Positions 26,499 to 33,631 of a stretch of 64,000 nucleotides of DNA are shown piece by piece. The first letter of the stretch is position 1, and each line of letters begins with the position of its first letter. The stretch covers positions 1,426,001 through 1,490,000 of the forward strand of contig OZ244849.1 of the NCBI GenBank assembly GCA_965220875.1, in the 5' to 3' direction. The translations under genes were made by a program, and so were the position numbers. Below the pieces are notes generated by a model. That model was given only the letters and a program-made list of their open reading frames with translations, ran no database searches and was not told where the DNA came from. Source of the DNA: WTFY01 sp965220875 (GTDB lineage: Bacteria; Pseudomonadota; Gammaproteobacteria; UBA4575).

Positions 26499-27558
26499 AA
26501 GCGGTGGGCTGAGCCCGCAAGCCACGGCCCTGGTCACCCGGATCAGGGCGGAACTCACAGACCTCTGCAAGACGTTTGACAGGGCACTGCCCGGCGCCCT
26601 GCTGTTCATGGATGACGGCCAGCCGGCCATTCCGGGCAGGGTGATCCTGGACCCGGCGCTCGATCCGGTGGACAAGCTGGTCTGGATGCTCCTGGCGATG
26701 CAGCTGCGCAACATGGGGGGCTGTGGTGTCTTCCCGGACCATGAGACCCTCGCCGGGCGCGCCAACGTGTCCTGCGCCTCGAGTGTCGCCCGGGCGATCG
26801 ACACCCTGCGCCTTTTGCGCTGGCTGACCGAATGCACTTCAGTGCAGCCGGAAAGCGGGGAGTATGCAGGCCGCCTTCACGTGCTGAACAGCAAGCCCCT
26901 GGCGCGGGCCGACACCGTTCATCTCGACCGGCACTACCTGCGGTTCGTGGAGGCCTCCTGCAGCCATGAGAGTGCCCGGGTGAGAGCGCTTGCGAAGACG
27001 GTCCTGGAAAACCCTGCCGACTGCAGCGACAGGCCGGAAATGAAAAAGACGGCAGTGGGGTGTAGTAGTAGTGATTTTACTACAACTACTACTACCACAA
27101 CGAACGAAAATTCCGACGCCGCCTGCGATGGTTTTTCTGTTTCGAGGCGCCCTGAAGGCACCCGGCCCCCGCCGCTGGTCTACCCGCCCAGCCTGACGGG
27201 CCGGCGCAGGACCCTGGCCAACCGTTATCTTGCCTCGGTGGACCCCCGGGACCGCCAGGCCCTGCTGGATGAACTCCAGGGCCGGCTCGAGTCCGAACGC
27301 AAGGGCATGCGGCCGGTCTATGACGAGCTCCGGTTTCTGCATGCGTTGTGCAGGGCGCAGCGCCAGGGGCGGTTTGTGGCGAACCTGGGGATCAGGGTGA
27401 TGGAGGCCCGGGAGGCCCGCATGCAGCCAGCCACACCGGTCATGGATGCGACACAAAGAGCACGGGCAAAAAAGGAGCGCGAACGCGCCCGGGCCCTTGG
27501 GCGCCAGCACCTGGCCCGGCTGCGCCGCAAGCTGGGCATGAAAGACCGGGCCGGCTGA
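26488..27558 (+). CDS. STY4528-family pathogenicity-island replication protein
   Basis: 356 aa from ATG 26488, overlapping DUF2857 by 11 bases. The N-terminal half contains a winged-helix-like region (DHETLAGRANVSCASSVARA, DTLRLLRWLTEC), similar to replication initiators. The middle is a low-complexity SSS-DF-TTTT stretch encoded by a GTA/ACT hairpin (27,062-27,095). The C-terminal third is Arg-rich and helical. Families at this position are annotated as island replication proteins; the biochemical role is unproven. Confidence 0.75.
   Translation: MVHESGGLSPQATALVTRIRAELTDLCKTFDRALPGALLFMDDGQPAIPGRVILDPALDPVDKLVWMLLAMQLRNMGGCGVFPDHETLAGRANVSCASSVARAIDTLRLLRWLTECTSVQPESGEYAGRLHVLNSKPLARADTVHLDRHYLRFVEASCSHESARVRALAKTVLENPADCSDRPEMKKTAVGCSSSDFTTTTTTTTNENSDAACDGFSVSRRPEGTRPPPLVYPPSLTGRRRTLANRYLASVDPRDRQALLDELQGRLESERKGMRPVYDELRFLHALCRAQRQGRFVANLGIRVMEAREARMQPATPVMDATQRARAKKERERARALGRQHLARLRRKLGMKDRAG
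27062..27095 (+). repeat. Inverted trinucleotide repeat hairpin inside the STY4528 gene
   Basis: GTAGTAGTAGT at 27062-27072 pairs perfectly with ACTACTACTAC at 27085-27095, leaving a 12-base loop. It encodes consecutive Ser then Thr residues and splits the protein into two domains. Confidence 0.7.
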
Positions 27559-27706
27559 GTATTCCTGCATCGCCGGGGCGTTCGGTCTTCGGCTGATCTC
27601 CCAAAACCCGTACAGCGTGTGCAGGGATATTCCGTGGCATTGCCGGTGGATTTGTGGATTGATGGGGCCACCACCAAAGCACACCGCCAGGGAGCGCCCT
27701 GTGTCC

Positions 27707-28435
27707 ATGCATCCAGACAGCCTGCCCGACCCCCGCAACCCCGCACCGCATGCACCGGTCACGGGCGTGCTGCAGGGCGAGGTCTGGCTGGTCCTGCAGA
27801 GCTGGCAGGCGCAAAGCCTGGTTCATGGCCGGCCCGCGGTACAGGACAAGTCGGCCATCACCGGACTCACCGGCTTTGCCGACCGGCTGAAAGGCCTGTG
27901 GCAGGCCGTGCGGACGGACGATCCCTGGGCCGACTGGTGGCTGGTCCGGATCGAGGACGCCATTGACGAGCACCGCGAACGCCTGCAGCAGGTCCTGGAA
28001 GACCTGCAGCGGTTCAGGGCTTCCCTGGATGGACTGGAGTTCGACTTCGCCCAGTCCAGCCGCCCGCAGCGCATATCGCTTCAGTTCGCCAACCCCTATG
28101 CCTTCCGGGGCGCACAGATGCTGGCCGACTATGACCGCATCCAGTGCGCCGCGATGACGTTTCATCACCTGGGGATCGACCTGCCCACGGCGCTGGCCCA
28201 GCCCGTTGGCGCCAGCGGGCGCTGGGTGCGGCGCGTGTTTGCCCTGCCGCACGGCTACTGCCACCTGGAAGTGAGCCGTCTCGATGTCCGGGAAAACAGC
28301 GAACGGGCAATACGGGCCAGCGAGCGCATGGGCGAGATTCCCGCGGGGATCCTGTGCGGCGAGATCCTGCCGTCGCTTCGCCCGGTGCCGTTCGAGGCGC
28401 AGGACTCCACGAATCGTGAGAGTGATGCGCCCTGA
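27707..28435 (+). CDS. PFL_4669-family (TIGR03761) ICE protein
   Basis: 242 aa from ATG 27707; GTG 27701 is an in-frame alternative with GGGAG upstream. Family phrases: GEVWLVLQSWQAQSLVHGR, DPWADWWLVRIEDAI, RFANPYAFRGA (here QFANPYAFRG) and DYDRIQCAAMT. It is a conserved soluble protein of unknown role in the replication/maintenance segment of this ICE class, placed between STY4528 and DUF3577 genes as in SPI-7. Confidence 0.82.
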   Translation: MHPDSLPDPRNPAPHAPVTGVLQGEVWLVLQSWQAQSLVHGRPAVQDKSAITGLTGFADRLKGLWQAVRTDDPWADWWLVRIEDAIDEHRERLQQVLEDLQRFRASLDGLEFDFAQSSRPQRISLQFANPYAFRGAQMLADYDRIQCAAMTFHHLGIDLPTALAQPVGASGRWVRRVFALPHGYCHLEVSRLDVRENSERAIRASERMGEIPAGILCGEILPSLRPVPFEAQDSTNRESDAP

Positions 28436-28444
28436 CAGGAACAG

Positions 28445-28623
28445 GGTTTTATCCGTCGCCACTGCGGTTCAGTGGCAAAAGGGTTCACCGGATTGTGAAA
28501 GCGATACCGCCGACTTCCGTCGATCCCGCGCCAGGGCCTGTCCCTGGTTTTCATTCACCCTGCCGGGGGATCGGTCCCTGTCAGGGATCGTGCACTTCGG
28601 CAAACCATTCAGGAGACTGTGTC
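28445..28623 (+). ncRNA. Candidate structured RNA leader of the DUF3577 gene
   Basis: Positions 28445-28479 are identical over 35 nt to the reverse complement of 32522-32556, which precedes the other DUF3577 gene. The shared block contains a 7-bp hairpin (GCCACTG / CAGTGGC) followed by GGCAAA. The remainder up to the ATG shows further short hairpins (CCAGGG/CCCTGG near 28,551-28,567; TCCCTG/CAGGGA near 28,575-28,587). Identity in the leader while the coding parts differ implies selection on the RNA or DNA. I recall reports of a DUF3577-associated RNA motif but cannot check that here. Confidence 0.55.
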
Positions 28624-29043
28624 ATGAACAGCAAAACCGAGGTTGAAAAACCGAAGTACTTTGATCTGGATATCCGGGGAATCGGGTATCTCAACCAGGT
28701 CCGCGAAGTGAAGCCCGATGAGGGGATTCCTTTTCTTTGCGCGACGATCTCGGCCCTGCGCGGGCCCGCCGACAACGTCCGGTACACCCGCTTTGACTGC
28801 GTGGTGTCGGGCGAGGAGGCGAAATACCTGGTGCGTCAGCTGAGGCCTGAAGTCGAGGCCGGCATGAAGGTGCTGGTGGGCTTCCATCTCAGCGACCTGC
28901 AGGCCGAGACCTTCACGTTCAAGCAGGGCGAGCGGGCAGGGGAGACCGGCATCGGGCTGAAGTCCCGGCTGCTCCGGCTTCCCTGGGTCAAGGTCGAGGG
29001 ACAGCCGTATCCGGCCCCGTCCTCCGGTCAGGCGGCCGCCTGA
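28624..29043 (+). CDS. DUF3577 (STY4534-family) ICE protein, copy 1
   Basis: 139 aa from ATG 28624, preceded by AGGAGA. KYFDLDIRGIGYLNQVREV and VRYTRFDCVVSGEEA are hallmark DUF3577 segments. The family is found only in ICEs of this class and is thought to act in replication; beta-rich content suggests an OB-type nucleic-acid-binding fold, an inference. A second copy with about half identical residues lies at 31955-32359 on the other strand. Confidence 0.82.
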   Translation: MNSKTEVEKPKYFDLDIRGIGYLNQVREVKPDEGIPFLCATISALRGPADNVRYTRFDCVVSGEEAKYLVRQLRPEVEAGMKVLVGFHLSDLQAETFTFKQGERAGETGIGLKSRLLRLPWVKVEGQPYPAPSSGQAAA

Positions 29044-29052
29044 TTGCAACCA

Positions 29053-29076
29053 TGGCAGCATCCGAGGATGCTGCCA
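29053..29076. repeat. Perfect 11-bp inverted repeat after the DUF3577 gene
   Basis: TGGCAGCATCC, two bases, GGATGCTGCCA. It begins 9 bases after the DUF3577 stop. No T-run follows, so it is not a standard Rho-independent terminator; it may be a protein-binding palindrome or an RNA-stabilising stem. Confidence 0.6.
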
Positions 29077-29190
29077 GCTTTCCTCCCCCTGGCCCGGCAA
29101 CACGCAGGGTCCTTCACAGGCCGGGCCCGCATCGCCGGCACCCTTCATCCAAAAAGCGGGTACAGTGGAACCCTCCCGTTCGGGATATGT

Positions 29191-29286
29191 TTTTGCCGGT
29201 TTTCCGCGGCAAAACCCGGGATTCGGGAGGCCTGACCCGGTTCGACGCCCTCGTCACTACCTGCAAGGCGGGGTAGTGACGAGGGC
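29191..29286. repeat. Two adjacent long inverted repeats in the ICE non-coding region
   Basis: TTTTGCCG at 29191-29198 pairs with CGGCAAAA at 29207-29214. Next, a 15-bp perfect inverted repeat: 29247-29261 (GCCCTCGTCACTACC) with 29272-29286, loop 10. The second stem is unusually long and perfect for non-terminator DNA. Possible roles are an origin (oriT or oriV) or a recombination site for the tyrosine recombinase downstream; none is shown. Confidence 0.6.
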
Positions 29287-29409
29287 TGCAACCCGTGAAA
29301 AGACCACGCGTCGCGCCGGAATTTGTACGTGTGGCGCGAGTTCGGTCCAGGTATACTGTTCGCATTGAATCGAAAACGGTTTCAAGCGCGGCCACGGCGA
29401 CAACGTGGA

Positions 29410-29858
29410 TGAGGGGTTCGCCCTTGCCATCGGAACTGGCAAAAACGAAACCGCGTCAGCAAGAGCCGATCCCCTGACGCACAGCGCACGCTGAGGCTCT
29501 ATCTTCCAAATCCGGGCATCTGCCCAGCTTCACGATACGGCTCGTGCCGTAGGCATCCAGGCATGCAAGTGTCTACATTCCAGCACACCGCAATCTGCGG
29601 TTTCATTCACATCCGCGAACCGATGGTTTCGCATGTTCAAAAAGGAGGCGATGTACTCACCATCCATGAAAAGGCTCCGTGAGCCTTTGGGAAAAAGCCC
29701 GGTCATTCTCTTTTCCAGAAGAGTCCCCGGGTGGCCTGCAACCAGGCCTTTCAGATTGTCAGGGAGTGGTGTCCCGGGATCGTATCCGCATCGGCGGACC
29801 CCGTCAGGCTACGTGCCTGCGAGCAGATCAAAAACACTTACCGAAAGGAGAATGCACC
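29410..29858 (+). ncRNA. Hairpin-rich leader upstream of the second recombinase gene
   Basis: No convincing gene lies between 29,044 and 29,858. This part contains a chain of short stems. GCCA/TGGC followed by GGCAAAA near 29,424-29,444 resembles the hairpin block of the DUF3577 leaders. Then come GGGCA/TGCCC near 29,513, TACGGC/GCCGTA near 29,536, ACCGCA/TGCGGT near 29,588, GCGAACC/GGTTTCGC near 29,614 and AAAGGCTC/GAGCCTTT near 29,670. Regular spacing of stems suggests a structured 5' leader, but this rests on eye inspection only. Confidence 0.35.
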
Positions 29859-30725
29859 GTGCGAGATCTGAACTACCAGTTGAAGCAGTTGTGCCGTCGC
29901 AACCGCGACGGCAGCTACAGCACCCAGGCCAACCGGGCGCGCATGCTCGCCCAGATCGCCGGGCAGCTGCATGAGATGGGCTATCGAAGGATGGGCGTCC
30001 ATTCGCTCAAGCCCAAGCACGTGGAGGCCCTGGTCCGGCGCTGGATCGGCGAGGGCCTGTCACCCGGCACCGTCAAGAACCGGATGAACTGCCTGCGCTG
30101 GTGGGCGGCCAAGGTGGACCGGCGCAACGTCATCGCCCGGTCCAACGATTTTTATGGGATTCCGGACCGCCAGTTCGTCCGAAACGAATCCAGGGCCGCA
30201 ACGGTCGATGCCGAGGCCCTGTCCAGGGTCCGGGATGAGCATGTGCGGATGAGCCTTGAGCTGCAGAATGCCTTCGGGCTGCGCCGTGAAGAGGCGATCA
30301 AGTTCATGCCGGGGTACGCGGACCAGGGGAACCATATCCGTCTCAAGGCGACCTGGACCAAGGGCGGCAAGGCACGTGAAGTGCCGGTCCGGACCGAAGC
30401 GCAGCGTGAGGTGCTGGCCCGTGCCCACCGGCTTGCAGGGACAGGTTCGCTGATCCCGTCACACAAAAGCTATGTGCAGCAGTTGCGGGTCTACGAGCGG
30501 CACACCACACAGGCCGGGCTGTCGAAGCTCCACGGGCTGCGCCACGCCTACGCCCAGTCGCGCTACCGGCAGTTGACGGGCTGGTCCTGTCCTGCGGCAG
30601 GCGGGCCGACTTCAAGGAGCCTCGACCCGGAACAGCGTGAAATTGATCAGCAGGCCCGGCTTGTCATCAGCCAGGAACTGGGTCACGTGCGCGTGCAGAT
30701 CTGTGCAGTTTATCTGGGCACGTAA
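29859..30725 (+). CDS. Second tyrosine recombinase (Integrase_1-type) of the ICE
   Basis: 288 aa from GTG 29859, preceded by AAAGGAG with 8-base spacing. The N-terminal domain (about 1-100) is the phage-integrase N domain found in ICE proteins; the catalytic domain has R142, H225 and R228 (HGLRHAYA), H276 (ELGHVRV) and Y285 (VYLGT), all four classes of key residue. It is not next to a tRNA and so is unlikely to be the ICE integrase. Related genes occur internally in ICEs of this type; the substrate site is unknown and may be in the hairpin region upstream. Confidence 0.82.
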   Translation: MRDLNYQLKQLCRRNRDGSYSTQANRARMLAQIAGQLHEMGYRRMGVHSLKPKHVEALVRRWIGEGLSPGTVKNRMNCLRWWAAKVDRRNVIARSNDFYGIPDRQFVRNESRAATVDAEALSRVRDEHVRMSLELQNAFGLRREEAIKFMPGYADQGNHIRLKATWTKGGKAREVPVRTEAQREVLARAHRLAGTGSLIPSHKSYVQQLRVYERHTTQAGLSKLHGLRHAYAQSRYRQLTGWSCPAAGGPTSRSLDPEQREIDQQARLVISQELGHVRVQICAVYLGT

Positions 30726-30814
30726 ATTTCATGTGGAGTTCGGGGTGGCCGGGCAGGGCCTGGCCCCTGGTTCCTTCTCATGAGGAACGGTCCATAGAGG
30801 GCCGGGGTGAAGAT

Positions 30815-30838
30815 GCCGGGCTTTCGCCCGGCGTTTTT
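30815..30838 (+). terminator. Rho-independent terminator after the second recombinase
   Basis: GCCGGGC, TTTC loop, GCCCGGC followed by GTTTTT. It terminates plus-strand transcription and lies at the end of the convergent DUF6573 gene. Confidence 0.85.
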
Positions 30839-31266
30839 CAGTCTTCACCAGGGAGCATCAGGGTGACCACGGGATCGCCATGATCATCCGGCCCGACGAC
30901 CAGTTTCAGGCAAGCCTTCGCCGCCTCGATCGAATGCCCGTCTCGGGGCACCCGGTACAGTTCGAACAGCTTGCTGGAGCCGTTGCCTGCATCACTGCGG
31001 ACCGCATGGGCGGCCATGAACAGCACGTCCCACAGCCGGCCGGTCTCATCCTGATGGGCCTGACGGCAGGAATCGTCCTGTGTCCAGGCCACGCAATCGG
31101 CCCAGGCGGCAGCGGTGATCGCCACCGGCAGCCTGAAGCCGGCTTCCTGTGCCAGGGCGCCGGCCTCGACCAGCACCCCGTCCGCCAGGGCCTGCGCCCG
31201 GGTGTAGGTGAAGAGGACGTCGCCGAACAACGGCTCGTCCGCACAGTCATTTGAAGGGTTGGTCAT
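30838..31266 (-). CDS. DUF6573-family ICE protein
   Basis: 142 aa. FGDVLFTYTRAQALADGVLVE and AAHAVRSDAG followed by LFELYRVPRDG are typical of DUF6573, small acidic proteins in ICEs and plasmids of unknown function. GAGGAGAAAT precedes the ATG. Last gene of a minus-strand series DUF3577-radC-DUF6573, each preceded by hairpins. Confidence 0.75.
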   Translation of the reverse strand: MTNPSNDCADEPLFGDVLFTYTRAQALADGVLVEAGALAQEAGFRLPVAITAAAWADCVAWTQDDSCRQAHQDETGRLWDVLFMAAHAVRSDAGNGSSKLFELYRVPRDGHSIEAAKACLKLVVGPDDHGDPVVTLMLPGED

Positions 31267-31309
31267 GGTATTTCTCCTCTTGGAATGGATACCGGGTCAC
31301 AGCCCCGTC

Positions 31310-31337
31310 CCGGCCGGGAGGGGTGCCTCCCGGTCGG
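31310..31337 (-). repeat. Hairpin upstream of the DUF6573 gene
   Basis: CCGGCCGGGAGG at 31310-31321 pairs with CCTCCCGGTCGG at 31326-31337 (one G-U in RNA). It lies between the radC terminator and the DUF6573 start, in the 5' leader. Confidence 0.6.
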
Positions 31338-31345
31338 GGGTAGAT

Positions 31346-31370
31346 CAAAAAGCCTGCGCTCAGAGCAGGC
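31346..31370 (-). terminator. Rho-independent terminator at the end of the radC-like gene
   Basis: On the minus strand GCCTGC (31370-31365), a 7-base loop containing the radC stop codon, GCAGGC (31357-31352) and TTTTTG. The stop codon being in the loop is compact but typical of such genes. Confidence 0.7.
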
Positions 31371-31854
31371 CGCGTTCGGCAAACGAGACGCTCTCGCCGG
31401 CCGAGACCACGAAGTGGTCGAGCACGCGCACATCAACGAGTGCGAGTGCCTCCTTTAGCCGACGGGTGATCATCTCGTCCGCACGGCTCGGTTCCGCCAC
31501 CCCGGAGGGGTGGTTGTGAAAGAAGACGATGGCGGCGGCATTCACCTCCATCGCCTGCTGCACGACCACGCGCGGATGCACCGAGGCACTGTTGACCGTG
31601 CCCTGGAACAGTTCGCGCACGGCGATGATGCGGCACAGGTTGTCCAGGAACAGGCCGCCGAATACCTCGTTGCGGTAATCGGCCAGGCGCAGACACAGGT
31701 AGTTCCGCGTCTCGTCCGGGCTGCCCAGGGTCTGGCCTGCGCGGTGCTTCACCGCCAGCGACCTGATCGCCAGTTTCACGACTGAATGCCTTTCGGCATC
31801 ATTCAGTTCCGACAGTTTCAGACCGGAAAACCGGTCCTGCTTGCTTGGGTTCAT
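31360..31854 (-). CDS. RadC-family JAB/MPN metallo-domain protein
   Basis: 164 aa from the ATG at 31854 (GAGGAG just upstream). The JAMM zinc motif is FFHNHPSGVAEPSRAD (H-x-H then Ser and Asp) with a Glu upstream (AMEVNAAA). RadC-like proteins are frequent in ICEs and phages, sometimes as anti-restriction factors; the name RadC does not imply the once-proposed recombination role. Overlaps its own terminator. Confidence 0.9.
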   Translation of the reverse strand: MNPSKQDRFSGLKLSELNDAERHSVVKLAIRSLAVKHRAGQTLGSPDETRNYLCLRLADYRNEVFGGLFLDNLCRIIAVRELFQGTVNSASVHPRVVVQQAMEVNAAAIVFFHNHPSGVAEPSRADEMITRRLKEALALVDVRVLDHFVVSAGESVSFAERGLL

Positions 31855-31887
31855 GATGGGTCTCCTCGAATGAACAAGGGGATCCGC

Positions 31888-31947
31888 CCGCAAGGGGCAT
31901 TTCCCCCTGCGGGTTGAAGGTGGCCGGCGGATGTTCTCCGCCGGCCG
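31888..31947 (-). repeat. Two hairpins between DUF3577 copy 2 and the radC-like gene
   Basis: CCCGCAAGGGG near 31,888-31,898 pairs with CCCCCTGCGGG near 31,904-31,914, and GGCCGGCGGA at about 31,923-31,932 pairs with TCCGCCGGCC at 31,938-31,947. Together they form most of the intergenic leader of radC. Confidence 0.55.
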
Positions 31948-31954
31948 GTTTTGC

Positions 31955-32359
31955 TCATGCAGCGGCCTTCGGCTCCGTGATGAACGGCTGGCCGTCCACC
32001 TTGGCATAGGCGATGCGCAGCAGCTGGGCCTTCAGGCGAACGCCAGGCTGACCGGCCTGGTCGCCGTTCTTGAAGGTGAAGGGCTCGGCATGCAGGTTAC
32101 TGAGCGTGAATCCGACCAGTACCTTCAGCTTGCCTTCCACAGCCGACTGCAGTTCGCGCACAGTTTCCTGTGCCTTCCTGCCGGTCACGGTACATTCGAA
32201 ATGGGTGTACCGGACCTGGCCTGCGCGTCCGCGCAGGGCTGCAATGGTGACGGCGAGAAAGGGGGTTCCCCCTTCGGGCGTCACCTCCCGGACGCGGCTC
32301 AGATAGCCGACACCGGTGGTATGAAGATCGAAATACTTCGTCTTTTCGTCTTTTGACAT
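31955..32359 (-). CDS. DUF3577-family ICE protein, copy 2
   Basis: 134 aa; AAGGAG lies 8 bases before the ATG. KYFDLHTTGVGYLSRVREV, TIAALRGRAGQVRYTHFEC and VKVDG-like AKVDGQPF align along its whole length with copy 1 (28624-29043) with many substitutions, so the duplication is old. Leader identity over 35 nt is much higher than the coding identity. Confidence 0.82.
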   Translation of the reverse strand: MSKDEKTKYFDLHTTGVGYLSRVREVTPEGGTPFLAVTIAALRGRAGQVRYTHFECTVTGRKAQETVRELQSAVEGKLKVLVGFTLSNLHAEPFTFKNGDQAGQPGVRLKAQLLRIAYAKVDGQPFITEPKAAA

Positions 32360-32556
32360 TGGCTTGCTCCTTTAAGTTGGATAACCCTGCAGGGCAGGCC
32401 GTCCCTGACGGGTGGCTTGCCCGACAGGGTGGTTAAAAGGCGGAGTCGTGCTCCGCGTGTTGGAAGATGGACCGGCGGCTTGCGCCGTTGTGCACCGGTT
32501 GCACGGTCCTGAGGGTGCCTCTTTGCCACTGAACCGCAGTGGCGACGGATAAAACC
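32360..32556 (-). ncRNA. Candidate structured RNA leader of DUF3577 copy 2
   Basis: 32522-32556 is the exact reverse complement of 28445-28479. Downstream on the minus strand come several strong stems: CGGAG/CTCCG near 32,440-32,456, and CCTGTCGGG/CCCGTCAGG near 32,405-32,430. They run up to the AAGGAG of the gene. Same arrangement as the leader at 28445-28623, different hairpin sequences. Confidence 0.55.
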
Positions 32557-32806
32557 TTGCGTGCCGGGCGCTTGTGCCCGCACTGGCGTACCGGACATCA
32601 ACGCATGCGCGGGCTGTCCTGACAAGCCGAAATCCGAACAGGGCGTGCAGGCGTTTTCAAGGACCGGCATCCGGGACTTCAGGTTGTGTACGGCTCGCCC
32701 GGCCTGGTCTGTACAAAAAACCCCGACATCCGGCAGGCGGGTTAACCCTTCACGCACACCGTGTGTCTGGCGATGATGGTGCCATCCGTCATGACCGGAG
32801 CGCGCC
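32557..32806. other. Intergenic region between divergent ICE genes
   Basis: 250 bases between the start of the DUF3577 copy 2 leader and the PFL_4693 gene, holding the promoters of both. I see no open frame with a ribosome site and no strong promoter match. Confidence 0.5.
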
Positions 32807-33628
32807 ATGTCCCCACTGACCCATCCTCCACTCTCCTGCCTGGTCCTGGTCCTGGCAGGCTGCATTTTTCCTGCACCGCCCGTGCTGGCGGAGCCAGGCC
32901 CGGCCACCGTGTTAAGGTCGACGGTCCGGCAGTCGAGTAATCTGTCTGCTGCGGAGCACCTGGATCATTCAGTCACCCGGGCCGGGCAGTGGGGGCTGGA
33001 GGATGCCGAATGGCAGCGCTATCGCACCCTGATGCAGGGGATTCGTGGCAGCGTGAGTCCTGCGACCCTGTCGCCCATCGAGGTGCTCGGCATCCATGCG
33101 CGAAGCGCCGGGGAGCGCCGCCGCTATGCCGAGCAGTGGGTGAGGATGATGCGCGAGGACGCCGGGCGCATCCTGGCGTTCCAGCGCGCCTATGACGAGG
33201 CCCAGCGCCGCCTGTACCCGGACAGTGCGCTGATTGACGTGAGTGCACTGGCGCCTTCGCAGCCCGGCATCGACCTTGAGGAGGCGTTTGCCTGGCAGCC
33301 GGGTGATCGCGTACTGTTCTTTGCCAGCACGCAATGTCCGGCCTGCGATGCCGTCTTGGAGCGCATGCTGGGCCAGCTGGACCGCCTCGAAGGCCTGGAC
33401 CTGTACCTGGTCGATGTGACCGAAGGGGAGGAATCCCGTATCCGGGAGTGGGCGGCATCGAGGCAGATCGATCCCCTGCGGGTTCGCCGGCACAGGATCA
33501 CCCTGAACATCGATGCGGGTGCGCTCGAGCGGGTCCTCGCCCACACGGGGCTGCGCGATGCGCAACTGCCCGTGCTGGTGCGAAAGCGCGGGCATGAGCT
33601 GGCCCCCCTGCCGGCCTCGCGGTTCTGA
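32807..33628 (+). CDS. PFL_4693-family (TIGR03759) ICE protein, thioredoxin-like
   Basis: 273 aa with a signal peptide (PLSCLVLVLAGCIFPAPPVLA; the Cys could also be a lipobox, VLAGC). WGLEDAEWQRYRTLMQGIRG and EVLGIHAR are family marks. A C-terminal thioredoxin-like domain has FFASTQCPACDAVL with a CPAC redox pair. It opens the conjugation operon in this ICE class and probably acts in periplasmic folding or assembly of the transfer apparatus (inference). Confidence 0.85.
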   Translation: MSPLTHPPLSCLVLVLAGCIFPAPPVLAEPGPATVLRSTVRQSSNLSAAEHLDHSVTRAGQWGLEDAEWQRYRTLMQGIRGSVSPATLSPIEVLGIHARSAGERRRYAEQWVRMMREDAGRILAFQRAYDEAQRRLYPDSALIDVSALAPSQPGIDLEEAFAWQPGDRVLFFASTQCPACDAVLERMLGQLDRLEGLDLYLVDVTEGEESRIREWAASRQIDPLRVRRHRITLNIDAGALERVLAHTGLRDAQLPVLVRKRGHELAPLPASRF

Positions 33629-33631
33629 TGC

